From assembly GCF_021699195.1 (NCBI RefSeq), contig NZ_SSXE01000066.1, positions 1 through 45,874 of the forward strand: 45,874 nucleotides of DNA. Reading direction: 5' to 3'. The notes under the pieces are model-generated. The model did not search any database. It was not told where the DNA came from and saw only the letters and a list, made by a program, of their open reading frames with translations. Made by a program: the position numbers and the translations under genes. The stretch is from Nonomuraea sp. MG754425. Lineage in GTDB: Bacteria; Actinomycetota; Actinomycetes; Streptosporangiales; Streptosporangiaceae. Each line of letters opens with the position of its first letter. Within the stretch, counting starts at the first letter, position 1. Below are positions 34,554-42,018 of this stretch, piece by piece.

Positions 34554-35318
34554 ATGGACATGAACGGCACGGTCGCCGTGATCACCGGCGGCGGCACCGG
34601 CATCGGCGCCGCCGTCGCCGAGAGCCTGGCGAGGAAGGGCGCGGCGGCCGTCGTCGTCAACTACTCGCGCTCGGCCGACGAGGCGCGCGACACGGTCGCC
34701 CGGCTGGAGAGCCTGGGCTGCGCGGCGAAGGCCGTGGCCGCCGACGTGTCGGACGACGCCGCCGTGCGCCGGCTGGCCGCCCGCGTACACGCCGAGCACG
34801 GCCGGGTGGACGCCCTGGTGTGCAACGCGGGCACGACGCGATGGGTGCCGTTCCCCGACTTGGAGGGGCTCACCGACGAGGTGTGGCGGCAGGTCATGGG
34901 CGTCAACCTGATGGGCGCCTTCCACTGCGCCCGCGCCTTCGCCCCGGCCCTGCGCGAGACGCGCGGCGCGATCGTGAACGTGGCCTCCGTCGCCGGCCTG
35001 CTGGCCACGGGCTCCTCCATCGCGTACGGCGTCAGCAAGGCCGCCCTGCTCCAGCTCACCCGCGACCTGGCCGTGGCGCTCGGCCCCGAGATCCGGGTGA
35101 ACGCGGTCGCCCCCGGCATGGTGGCCACCCGCTGGCACATCGGCAGGGTGGGGGAGCAGGTGTTCTCCGAGATGGCCGCCAAGGAGGAGCTGAAGGCGCC
35201 GCTGCGCCGCACCGCCCGGCCCGATCACATCGCCCAGCTCGTCACGGCGCTGCTGGAGTCGGACCTGGTGACGGGCGAGGTGCTGGTGGGGGACGGCGGG
35301 CGGCACCTGCAGTACTGA
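34554..35318 (+). CDS. SDR-family oxidoreductase (FabG-like)
   Basis: 254 residues from ATG 34554, with GAGGAG 5 nt upstream. TGGGTGIGAAV (about 13-23) binds NAD(P); CNAGTT is the NNAG equivalent; the catalytic Ser is in NVASVAG and Tyr/Lys are in AYGVSKAAL. The C-terminus has LVGDGGRHLQY. It is a separate paralogue from the SDR near 7 kb and has a Cys in place of the first Asn of NNAG. Substrate unknown. It converges on pgm with 7 nt between stops. The 196-bp gap before it shows no clear promoter. Confidence 0.9.
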   Translation: MDMNGTVAVITGGGTGIGAAVAESLARKGAAAVVVNYSRSADEARDTVARLESLGCAAKAVAADVSDDAAVRRLAARVHAEHGRVDALVCNAGTTRWVPFPDLEGLTDEVWRQVMGVNLMGAFHCARAFAPALRETRGAIVNVASVAGLLATGSSIAYGVSKAALLQLTRDLAVALGPEIRVNAVAPGMVATRWHIGRVGEQVFSEMAAKEELKAPLRRTARPDHIAQLVTALLESDLVTGEVLVGDGGRHLQY

Positions 35319-35329
35319 GCCGCGCTCAG
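35315..35329. terminator. Small palindrome spanning both convergent stop codons
   Basis: CTGAGC-CGC-GCTCAG, with 6-bp perfect arms and a 3-nt loop, contains the stop of the SDR gene and that of pgm. It may be a minimal two-way terminator. Confidence 0.4.
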
Positions 35330-36960
35330 CCCGCCAGCGCGTCGGACACGAGCGAGCGCGCTTCCTCCTGCACCTTGGCCAGGTGGTCGGGGCCCTTGAA
35401 GGACTCGGCGTAGATCTTGTACACGTCCTCGGTGCCGGACGGCCGGGCCGCGAACCAGGCGCTGTCCGTCGAGACCTTCACCCCGCCCAGCTCGGCGCCG
35501 TTGCCGGGGGCCGTCGTGCGCACCGACGTGATCGGCTCGCCCGCCAGCGAGCCGGCCGTCACCTGCTCGGCCGACAGCCTGCCGAGCACGGCCTTCTCCT
35601 CGCGCGTCGCGGGCGCGTCCACCCGCGCGTAGGCGGGCTCGCCGAACCGCTCGACCAGCTCGCGGTAGCGCTCGCTCGGCGAGGAGCCGGTGACGGCCAG
35701 GATCTCCGAGGCGAGCAGGGCCAGGATGAGGCCGTCCTTGTCGGTGGTCCAGACCGAGCCGTCGCGGCGCAGGAAGGACGCCCCCGCGCTCTCCTCGCCG
35801 CCGAACCCGAGCGAGCCGTCCAGCAGCCCCGGCACGAACCACTTGAAGCCCACCGGCACCTCGTACAGCCGCCGCCCCAGCGACTCGGCCACGCGGTCGA
35901 TGATGCCGCTGCTCACCATGGTCTTGCCCACCCCGGCCGTGGCCGGCCAGCCGTCGCGGTGGGTGTACAGGTAGTCGATCGCGACCGCCAGGTAGTGGTT
36001 GGGGTTCAGCAGCCCGCCGTCGGGGGTGACGACGCCGTGCCGGTCGGCGTCGGCGTCGTTGCCGGTGGCGATGTCGTACGAGCCGCGGCCGGCGATCAGC
36101 GAGGCCATCGCGTACGGCGACGAGCAGTCCATCCGGATCTTGCCGTCCCAGTCGAGCGTCATGAACCGCCACGTCGGGTCCACCAGCGGGTTGACCACGG
36201 TCAGCTCCAGCCGGTGCCGTTCGGCGATCTCCCCCCAGTACGCCACGCTCGCCCCGCCCAGCGGGTCGGCCCCGATCCGCACCCCGGCCGCCCTGATCGC
36301 GTCGAGGTCCACCACCGAGGGCAGGTCGTCCACGTACGAGCCGAGGAAGTCGTAACGCACCGCCCGGCCCAGCGCCGTCGTGTACGGCACCCGGCGCACG
36401 CTCGCGAGCCCCTCGTGGAGCAGCCGGTTGGCGCGGTCCTGGATCCACCCGGTGGCGTCGGTGTCGGCGGGACCGCCGTGCGGCGGGTTGTACTTGAACC
36501 CGCCGTCGCCCGGCGGGTTGTGCGACGGCGTGACGACGACGCCGTCGGCCAGGTGGCTCGTGCGGCCCCGGTTGTGCCGCAGGACGGCGTGGGAGACGGC
36601 GGGCGTGGGGGTGTAGCCGTCGTGCAGGTCGATCAGGACCTCGACGTCGTTGGCCGCGAGCACCTCCAGCGCCGACACCCGCGCGGGCTCCGACAGCGCG
36701 TGCGTGTCGACGCCCAGGAACAACGGCCCGTCGGTGCCCTGCATCCGGCGGTACTCGGCGATGGCCTGGCTCGTGGCCAGGATGTGCTCCTCGTTGAACG
36801 CCGAGCGCAGCGACGAGCCCCGGTGCCCCGACGTGCCGAACGCCACCCGCTGGGCCGCCTGATCGGCGTCGGGGCGCAGCGCGTAGTAGGACGTCACCAG
36901 CCTGGCGACGTCGACCAGGTCGGAAGGCAGGGCGGGCTGTCCCGCGCGTTCGTGCGTCAT
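35326..36960 (-). CDS. pgm: Phosphoglucomutase (alpha-D-glucose-specific)
   Basis: 544 residues, close to the 546 of E. coli Pgm. It interconverts glucose 1-phosphate and glucose 6-phosphate, linking glycogen, trehalose and cell-wall sugars to glycolysis. Marks are FGTSGHRGSS (about 42-51) and VVTPSHNPPGDGGFKYNPP, whose Ser is phosphorylated. DADADRHG follows as the Mg site, with GGEESAGASFLRRDG for sugar binding and ARPSGTEDVYKIYAES for phosphate binding near the end. ATG 36960 fits the family start; the frame is open 26 codons further but without family sequence. No strong ribosome site. It is divergent from the F420-type gene. Confidence 0.95.
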   Translation of the reverse strand: MTHERAGQPALPSDLVDVARLVTSYYALRPDADQAAQRVAFGTSGHRGSSLRSAFNEEHILATSQAIAEYRRMQGTDGPLFLGVDTHALSEPARVSALEVLAANDVEVLIDLHDGYTPTPAVSHAVLRHNRGRTSHLADGVVVTPSHNPPGDGGFKYNPPHGGPADTDATGWIQDRANRLLHEGLASVRRVPYTTALGRAVRYDFLGSYVDDLPSVVDLDAIRAAGVRIGADPLGGASVAYWGEIAERHRLELTVVNPLVDPTWRFMTLDWDGKIRMDCSSPYAMASLIAGRGSYDIATGNDADADRHGVVTPDGGLLNPNHYLAVAIDYLYTHRDGWPATAGVGKTMVSSGIIDRVAESLGRRLYEVPVGFKWFVPGLLDGSLGFGGEESAGASFLRRDGSVWTTDKDGLILALLASEILAVTGSSPSERYRELVERFGEPAYARVDAPATREEKAVLGRLSAEQVTAGSLAGEPITSVRTTAPGNGAELGGVKVSTDSAWFAARPSGTEDVYKIYAESFKGPDHLAKVQEEARSLVSDALAG

Positions 36961-36986
36961 GCACGTCACTTTACAAATCGGCCCCG

Positions 36987-37008
36987 GCCGGGCGGATGAT
37001 CGCCCGGC
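36987..37008. repeat. Inverted repeat between pgm and the F420-type gene
   Basis: GCCGGGCG (36987-36994) pairs with CGCCCGGC (37001-37008) around GATGAT in the 98-bp divergent gap. It could be an operator for either gene. TAGATT at 37021-37026 is a possible -10 for the rightward gene. Confidence 0.4.
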
Positions 37009-37058
37009 GGCGTGGGGAGATAGATTCGCGTCAGACACCAGAACGGAGTTCTATTCCT

Positions 37059-37958
37059 ATGCGCTACGGCTACTACCTCGCGGAGCCCGGCGGCCCGGAC
37101 CCGATCGGCTCCCTGCGCGACCAGATCGCCCAGGCCGTGGAGGATGGCTTCACCTCTGCCTGGATCTCCAACATCTTCAGCCTCGACGCCATCACCGCGC
37201 TGACCGCGGCCGGCGTGCAGGCGCCGCCGATCGAACTCGGCACCGCCGTCGTGCCCACCTACCCGCGCCACCCGGGCGTGCTCGCCCAGCAGGCCATGAC
37301 CGCCAACGCCGCGCTCGGCGGGCGGTTCACGCTGGGCGTCGGCCTGTCGCACCAGTTCGTCATCGAGAACATGTTCGGCTACAGCTTCGAGCGGCCCGGC
37401 CGGCACATGAAGGAGTACCTCGACATCCTGCTCCCGGCCTCGCGCGGCGAGCAGGTCAGGTACGAGGGCGAGACGCTCAAGGCCGACCTGCGCCTGACCG
37501 GGCCGGGCGCGGGCTTCCCCGTGCTGGTGGCCGCGCTCGGGCCGCGCATGCTCAAGCTGGCCGGCACCGTGGCCGACGGCACCGTGCTGTGGATGACGGG
37601 GCCGAAGACGGTCGCCGAGCACATCGCGCCCGTCATCAACGCCGCCGCGGCCGAGGCGGGCCGCGAGCCGCCCAGGATCGTCTGCGCGCTGCCCATCAGC
37701 GTCACCGACGACAGCGCCGCCACCTTCGAGCGCGCCAACCAGATCTTCGCGATGTACGGCCAGCTCCCCTCCTACCGTGCGATGCTCGACCGGGAGGGCG
37801 CGGCTACGCCGGCCGACGTGGCGATCATCGGCGACGAGGACACCGTGCTGGCCAGGATCGAGGCGCTGAAGCAGGCGGGGGTGACCGACTTCGTCGGCTC
37901 GGTGTTCGCCAACCGGGAGCGCACCCGGGCGCTGCTGATCGGCGCGGCGAAGGGTTGA
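37059..37958 (+). CDS. F420-dependent LLM-class oxidoreductase
   Basis: 299 residues from ATG 37059 with GGAG about 10 nt upstream. The luciferase-like TIM barrel shows YYLAEPG, ELGTAVVPTYPRHPGVLAQQ, LGGRFTLGVGLSHQF and VLVAALGPRMLKLAG, which fit the F420-binding TIGR03564-like group. Such enzymes carry out hydride transfer to or from F420 on varied substrates; the substrate is unknown. Only actinobacteria and a few others widely make F420, consistent with the host. The signal-less lysozyme gene follows 30 nt later. Confidence 0.9.
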   Translation: MRYGYYLAEPGGPDPIGSLRDQIAQAVEDGFTSAWISNIFSLDAITALTAAGVQAPPIELGTAVVPTYPRHPGVLAQQAMTANAALGGRFTLGVGLSHQFVIENMFGYSFERPGRHMKEYLDILLPASRGEQVRYEGETLKADLRLTGPGAGFPVLVAALGPRMLKLAGTVADGTVLWMTGPKTVAEHIAPVINAAAAEAGREPPRIVCALPISVTDDSAATFERANQIFAMYGQLPSYRAMLDREGAATPADVAIIGDEDTVLARIEALKQAGVTDFVGSVFANRERTRALLIGAAKG

Positions 37959-37974
37959 GCGGCGTACGCCTCCC

Positions 37975-37980
37975 TAGAAT
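37975..37980 (+). promoter_or_regulatory. -10 of a leaderless GH25 transcript
   Basis: TAGAAT ends 8 nt before GTG 37989, with no ribosome site between, so the gene probably has its own leaderless promoter. Confidence 0.45.
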
Positions 37981-37988
37981 GCGGCAAG

Positions 37989-38594
37989 GTGAAGCGCGTG
38001 CTACTGGGCATCGATGTGTCGAACTGGCAGGGCACCGTCGCCTGGGCCGACCACGCCGAGGCGGGGGTCTCCTTCGCCTTCGCCAAGGCCACGGAGGGCG
38101 GCGACTACACCGACAAGTGGTTCGGCCGTAACTGGAACGGCATGCGCGAGAGCTGGCTCGTCTGCGGCGCCTACCACTTCGCCAGACCCAAGGGCGACCC
38201 CATCGAGCAGGCCCGGCACTTCCTGGGCGTGATCAGGTCGGCGGGCGGGCTGCGCCGCGGCGACCTGATCGCGCTCGACCTGGAGACCAACGACGGCCTG
38301 CGCCCCGAGCAGGTCGCCAGGTACGCCCGCCGGTTCTGCCACCACGTCGAGCGGCACGCCGGCGTGCGGCCGTTCATCTACACCTTCCAGGCGTTCGCGC
38401 GCGGCGGGCACTGCGCGGGGCTGGCGGAGTACCCGCTCTGGCTCGCCAGCCCGCACAGCCCGCGCGGCGCCCCGCCGGTGCCCGGCCCCTGGCGTGACTG
38501 GACCATCCACCAGTACGCCAACAGCCCGATCGACCGCAACGTCTTCCACGGCAGCCGACACGAGCTGACAAAGCTGGGGTTTCACCCGCGATAG
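37989..38594 (+). CDS. GH25 family lysozyme-like protein, no signal peptide
   Basis: 201 residues from GTG 37989. GH25 marks are LGIDVSNWQG (about 6-15, first catalytic Asp), FAFAKATEGGDY, YHFARPKGDP, LIALDLETND (catalytic Asp/Glu, about 92-101) and IHQYANSPIDRNVF at the end. GH25 enzymes cleave peptidoglycan. It has no signal peptide, membrane helix or cell-wall binding domain, although the substrate is outside. It may be exported in another way, act after lysis, or be phage-derived; no phage genes adjoin it. Confidence 0.9.
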   Translation: MKRVLLGIDVSNWQGTVAWADHAEAGVSFAFAKATEGGDYTDKWFGRNWNGMRESWLVCGAYHFARPKGDPIEQARHFLGVIRSAGGLRRGDLIALDLETNDGLRPEQVARYARRFCHHVERHAGVRPFIYTFQAFARGGHCAGLAEYPLWLASPHSPRGAPPVPGPWRDWTIHQYANSPIDRNVFHGSRHELTKLGFHPR

Positions 38595-38597
38595 CAT
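38592..38597 (+). promoter_or_regulatory. Putative -10 of thrS
   Basis: TAGCAT overlaps the GH25 stop codon region and would give a leader of about 55 nt before thrS. That is too short for a T-box element. Confidence 0.4.
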
Positions 38598-38659
38598 CGG
38601 TGCCTACCGTCGAACCAGCCTCGGTGCCGGGCATCGAGCGCGATCTTCAAGGAGTCACC

Positions 38660-40624
38660 GTGTCAGCCGAGCTACGCATCACCCTCGCCGGAGCCGAGCG
38701 TGTGGTCGCGGCCGGCACGACGGCCGGTGCGGCGCTCGAGGCCGACGGCCGCACCGTCGTGGCCGCCCGGGTCAACGGCGAGCCCCGCGACCTGGCCCAC
38801 CCGCTGGCCGACGGCGACGCGGTCGAGCCGATCGAGGTCTCCAGCGAGACGGGCCGCTCGATCGTGCGCCACTCCACCGCGCACGTCATGGCGCAGGCCG
38901 TGCAGGAGCTGTTCCCCGAGGCCAAGCTGGGCATCGGGCCGCCCGTCGACAACGGCTTCTACTACGACTTCGACGTCCCGCAGGCCTTCCACCCCGACGA
39001 CCTCAAGCGCATCGAGAAGCGCATGCGCGAGATCGTCAAGCAGGGGCAGCTCTTCTCCCGCCGGCCCGTCGGCGACGACGAGGCGCGCGCGGAGCTGGCG
39101 GCGGAGCCGTACAAGCTGGAGCTGATCGGGCTCAAGGGCGGCGCCGCCGACGAGGAGTCGGTCGAGGTGGGGGCCGGGCAGCTCACCATCTACGACAACC
39201 TCGACCCCAAGAGCGGCGAGCTGTGCTGGAAGGACCTGTGCCGGGGGCCGCACGTGCCCAGCACCCGGTCCATCCCGGCGTTCAAGCTCATGCGCTCCGG
39301 CGGCGCGTACTGGCGTGGCAGCGAGAAGAACCCGCAGCTCCAGCGCATCTACGGCACCGCCTGGGAGTCCCGCGACAAGCAGGACGAATACCTCAAGCTG
39401 CTCGAAGAGGCCGAGAAGCGCGACCACCGCAAGCTGGGCGTGGAGCTCGACCTGTTCAGCTTCCCGCCGGAACTGGGCAGCGGTCTGCCGATCTTCCATC
39501 CCAAGGGCGGGATCATCCGCAAGGAGATGGAAGACTACATGCGGGCCCGGCAGGCCGAGGCCGGCTACGAGTTCGTCAACACCCCGCACATCACCAAGAG
39601 CTCGCTCTTCGAGACCTCCGGCCACCTGCCCTGGTACGCCGACGACATGTTCCCGGCCTTCGAGCTGGAGGGCGTCGAGTACCGCGTCAAGCCGATGAAC
39701 TGCCCGATGCACAACCTGATCTTCAGGGCGCGCGGGCGCTCCTACCGCGAGCTGCCGCTGCGGCTGTGCGAGTTCGGCTCGGTCTACCGCTACGAGAAGT
39801 CCGGCGTGGTGCACGGGCTCACCCGCGTGCGCGGCATGACGCAGGACGACGCGCACATCTACACCACCCGCGAGCAGATGGCCGACGAGATCAAGTCGCT
39901 GCTGCGGTTCGTGCTCAGCGTGCTGCGCGACTTCGGCCTGTCCGACTTCTACCTCGAGCTGTCCACCCGCGACGAGTCGGAGAAGTTCATCGGCGACCCC
40001 GCCGAGTGGGAGGAGGCGACCGAGGCGCTGCGCCAGGTGGCCACCGAGTCCGGCCTGACGCTCAAGGACGACCCGGGCGGCGCGGCCTTCTACGGGCCCA
40101 AGATCTCGGTGCAGGCCAAGGACGCCATCGGGCGCACCTGGCAACTGTCCACCATCCAGCTCGACCTCAACCAGCCCAAGCGTTTCGGCCTGGAGTACCA
40201 GGCGGCCGACGGCTCGCGGCAGACCCCGGTGATGATCCACCGGGCGCTGTTCGGCTCCGTCGAGCGGTTCCTGGGCGTGCTCACCGAGCACTACGCGGGC
40301 GCCTTCCCGCCCTGGCTGGCTCCGGTGCAGGTGGTGGGCATCCCGATCGCCGAGGCCCACGTGTCCTACCTGCACGACGTCGCCAAGCGGCTGCGGGCCG
40401 CCGGGGTCCGGGTCGAGGTCGACACGGCCGACGACCGGATGCAGAAGAAGATCCGCAACGCGCAGAAGGCCAAGGTGCCGTTCATGCTGCTGGCCGGCGA
40501 CGACGACATCGCCAACGGCGCGGTGTCCTTCCGTTACCGCAGCGGCGAGCAGAAGAACGGCGTCCCGGTGGAGGAGGCCATCGCCGAGATCGTCGGCGCC
40601 GTGGAGCGTCGCGTCCAGGTCTGA
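38660..40624 (+). CDS. thrS: Threonyl-tRNA synthetase
   Basis: 654 residues from GTG 38660, chosen because AAGGAG lies 5 nt upstream; a GTG at 38600 has no such site. It has a TGS domain (about 1-60) and an editing domain (about 65-240) with RHSTAHVMAQAV and LCRGPHV. The class II catalytic core has motif 2 YRYEKSGVVHGLTRVRGMTQ, KPMNCPMHN with the zinc Cys, and motif 3 HRALFGSVERF. The anticodon-binding domain runs from about 545 to the end (PVQVVGIPIAEAH). It charges tRNA-Thr. With the HIT-family gene 0.9 kb downstream it partly keeps the thrS-HIT neighbourhood known in mycobacteria. Confidence 0.97.
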   Translation: MSAELRITLAGAERVVAAGTTAGAALEADGRTVVAARVNGEPRDLAHPLADGDAVEPIEVSSETGRSIVRHSTAHVMAQAVQELFPEAKLGIGPPVDNGFYYDFDVPQAFHPDDLKRIEKRMREIVKQGQLFSRRPVGDDEARAELAAEPYKLELIGLKGGAADEESVEVGAGQLTIYDNLDPKSGELCWKDLCRGPHVPSTRSIPAFKLMRSGGAYWRGSEKNPQLQRIYGTAWESRDKQDEYLKLLEEAEKRDHRKLGVELDLFSFPPELGSGLPIFHPKGGIIRKEMEDYMRARQAEAGYEFVNTPHITKSSLFETSGHLPWYADDMFPAFELEGVEYRVKPMNCPMHNLIFRARGRSYRELPLRLCEFGSVYRYEKSGVVHGLTRVRGMTQDDAHIYTTREQMADEIKSLLRFVLSVLRDFGLSDFYLELSTRDESEKFIGDPAEWEEATEALRQVATESGLTLKDDPGGAAFYGPKISVQAKDAIGRTWQLSTIQLDLNQPKRFGLEYQAADGSRQTPVMIHRALFGSVERFLGVLTEHYAGAFPPWLAPVQVVGIPIAEAHVSYLHDVAKRLRAAGVRVEVDTADDRMQKKIRNAQKAKVPFMLLAGDDDIANGAVSFRYRSGEQKNGVPVEEAIAEIVGAVERRVQV

Positions 40625-40694
40625 GCATCGGACTGCGCAGGTCGTGCCGTCCGGCGCGGCCCGCGAAACCCCTCGACGGCGCGGCTGCCCGTCG

Positions 40695-41426
40695 TCAGCG
40701 TGGATACAGGCGGAACGTCACCGCCGGGCGGCCGGCGAAGCGCCCGGCCTGCTCCCTCGTGTAGCCCTCGATCAGGTCGCGGGCGTAGGTCTCGGGGTCG
40801 GTGTCGGTGAGGGCCTCGATGTAGGCGCGGTGCTCCAGGAGCGAGCGCACGCCCCGCTCCAGGCCGGTGGTGACGTCCACGGCGTGGGTGGGGGCGTCGG
40901 TGCCCATGACGGCGATCCAGCGCACGCCGTTCCACGGCTCCGCCGCAATTTCGGGAAATATCCATCTATTTCCCGCGTCACCGACGGCATCCATCACCGC
41001 CCTGCCCACCGCGCGGTGGTCGGGCGTGTTCCAGTACGTGCCTCCCCAGGTCTCGTCGAAGTTCAGCGTGATCACCAGCTCGGGACGGTGCCTGCGGACG
41101 GCGGCGGCCAGGTCGCGCCGCAGCGCGACGCCGTACTCGATCACCCCGTCGGCGTGGTCGAGGAACTCCACCTGCGTCACCCCGGCGACCGCCGCGCTGG
41201 CCCGCTCCTCGCGCTCGCGCAGCGGGCCGGCCTTCGCGGGTTCCAGCGTGTCGATGCCCGCCTCGCCCCTGGTGACCATCAGGTACGTCACGTCGCGTCC
41301 GCCGTCGGTCCACACGGCGACGGCGGAGGCGCAGCCGTACTCGAGGTCGTCGGGGTGGGCCACGATGGCCAGGGCGCGCCGCCAGTCGTCCGGCATGGGC
41401 TGGAGCTGATCCGTCATGCCTCTCAT
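40695..41426 (-). CDS. PIG-L family deacetylase (LmbE-like)
   Basis: 243 residues. AIVAHPDDLEYGC (about 20-32) supplies the zinc His and Asp and the catalytic Asp, and NTPDHRAVGRAV (about 133-144) the further zinc His. The family removes acetyl groups from N-acetylglucosamine-linked compounds such as mycothiol precursors or teicoplanin aglycones (family knowledge); this one is not clearly MshB or Mca. ATG 41426 or ATG 41417 could start it, and neither has a good ribosome site. It is inserted between thrS and the HIT gene in opposite orientation. Confidence 0.9.
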   Translation of the reverse strand: MRGMTDQLQPMPDDWRRALAIVAHPDDLEYGCASAVAVWTDGGRDVTYLMVTRGEAGIDTLEPAKAGPLREREERASAAVAGVTQVEFLDHADGVIEYGVALRRDLAAAVRRHRPELVITLNFDETWGGTYWNTPDHRAVGRAVMDAVGDAGNRWIFPEIAAEPWNGVRWIAVMGTDAPTHAVDVTTGLERGVRSLLEHRAYIEALTDTDPETYARDLIEGYTREQAGRFAGRPAVTFRLYPR

Positions 41427-41474
41427 CCTGACAGGTCGCCTGCGGCGGGAGGGCGCCCCGTTCGTGCGGGGTCC

Positions 41475-41480
41475 TATGCT
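41475..41480 (+). promoter_or_regulatory. -10 of a leaderless HIT transcript
   Basis: TATGCT ends 7 nt before ATG 41488, the spacing expected for transcription from the start codon. This supports ATG 41488 over the upstream ATGs in frame. Confidence 0.55.
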
Positions 41481-41487
41481 GCTAGTT

Positions 41488-42018
41488 ATGCACGATCAGG
41501 CAGGGGCAGGGGCCCCCGACAACTTCCAGCGTCTGTGGACCCCGCATCGTATGGCCTACATCAAGGGCGAGAACAAGCCGACCGGCACGGGCCCTGACGA
41601 CGGCTGCCCGTTCGACGCCATCCCGAAGATGAGCGACGAGGACGGCCTGATCGTGAAGCGGGGCGAGGTGGTCTACGCCGTGCTCAACCTCTACCCGTAC
41701 AACTCGGGCCATCTGATGGTGGTGCCCTACCGGCACGTCTCCGACTACGACGAACTCGACGCGGCCGAGGTGGCCGAACTGGGGGAGTTCACCCAGAAGT
41801 CGCTGCGGGCGCTGCGCAAGGCCAGCGGCGCGCAGGGCTTCAACGTCGGCATGAACCTCGGCCACGTCGCCGGCGCCGGCATCGCCGCCCACCTGCACCA
41901 GCACGTGGTGCCCCGGTGGGGCGGCGACACCAACTTCATGCCGGTCGTCGCCCAGACCAAGGTGTTGCCGCAGCTACTTCGGGACACCCGCCAGTTGCTC
42001 GCCGACGCCTGGGACTGA
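41488..42018 (+). CDS. HIT-family nucleotide hydrolase/phosphorylase
   Basis: 176 residues. FQRLWTPHRMAYIKGE opens the Ap4A-phosphorylase-like group to which mycobacterial Rv2613c belongs. CPFDAIPKM follows, and the catalytic HIT triad is HLHQHVVPRW (about 135-144). Such enzymes split Ap4A-type nucleotides or nucleoside monophosphate linkages (family knowledge). The start at ATG 41488 is preferred because of the leaderless promoter. The 3' end overlaps the convergent membrane protein gene by 45 nt. Confidence 0.93.
   Translation: MHDQAGAGAPDNFQRLWTPHRMAYIKGENKPTGTGPDDGCPFDAIPKMSDEDGLIVKRGEVVYAVLNLYPYNSGHLMVVPYRHVSDYDELDAAEVAELGEFTQKSLRALRKASGAQGFNVGMNLGHVAGAGIAAHLHQHVVPRWGGDTNFMPVVAQTKVLPQLLRDTRQLLADAWD

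Noticed and set aside
38592..38659. T-box riboswitch upstream of thrS
   Set aside because: Only about 60 nt separate the GH25 stop from the thrS start, too short for a T-box, and no T-box sequence is seen.
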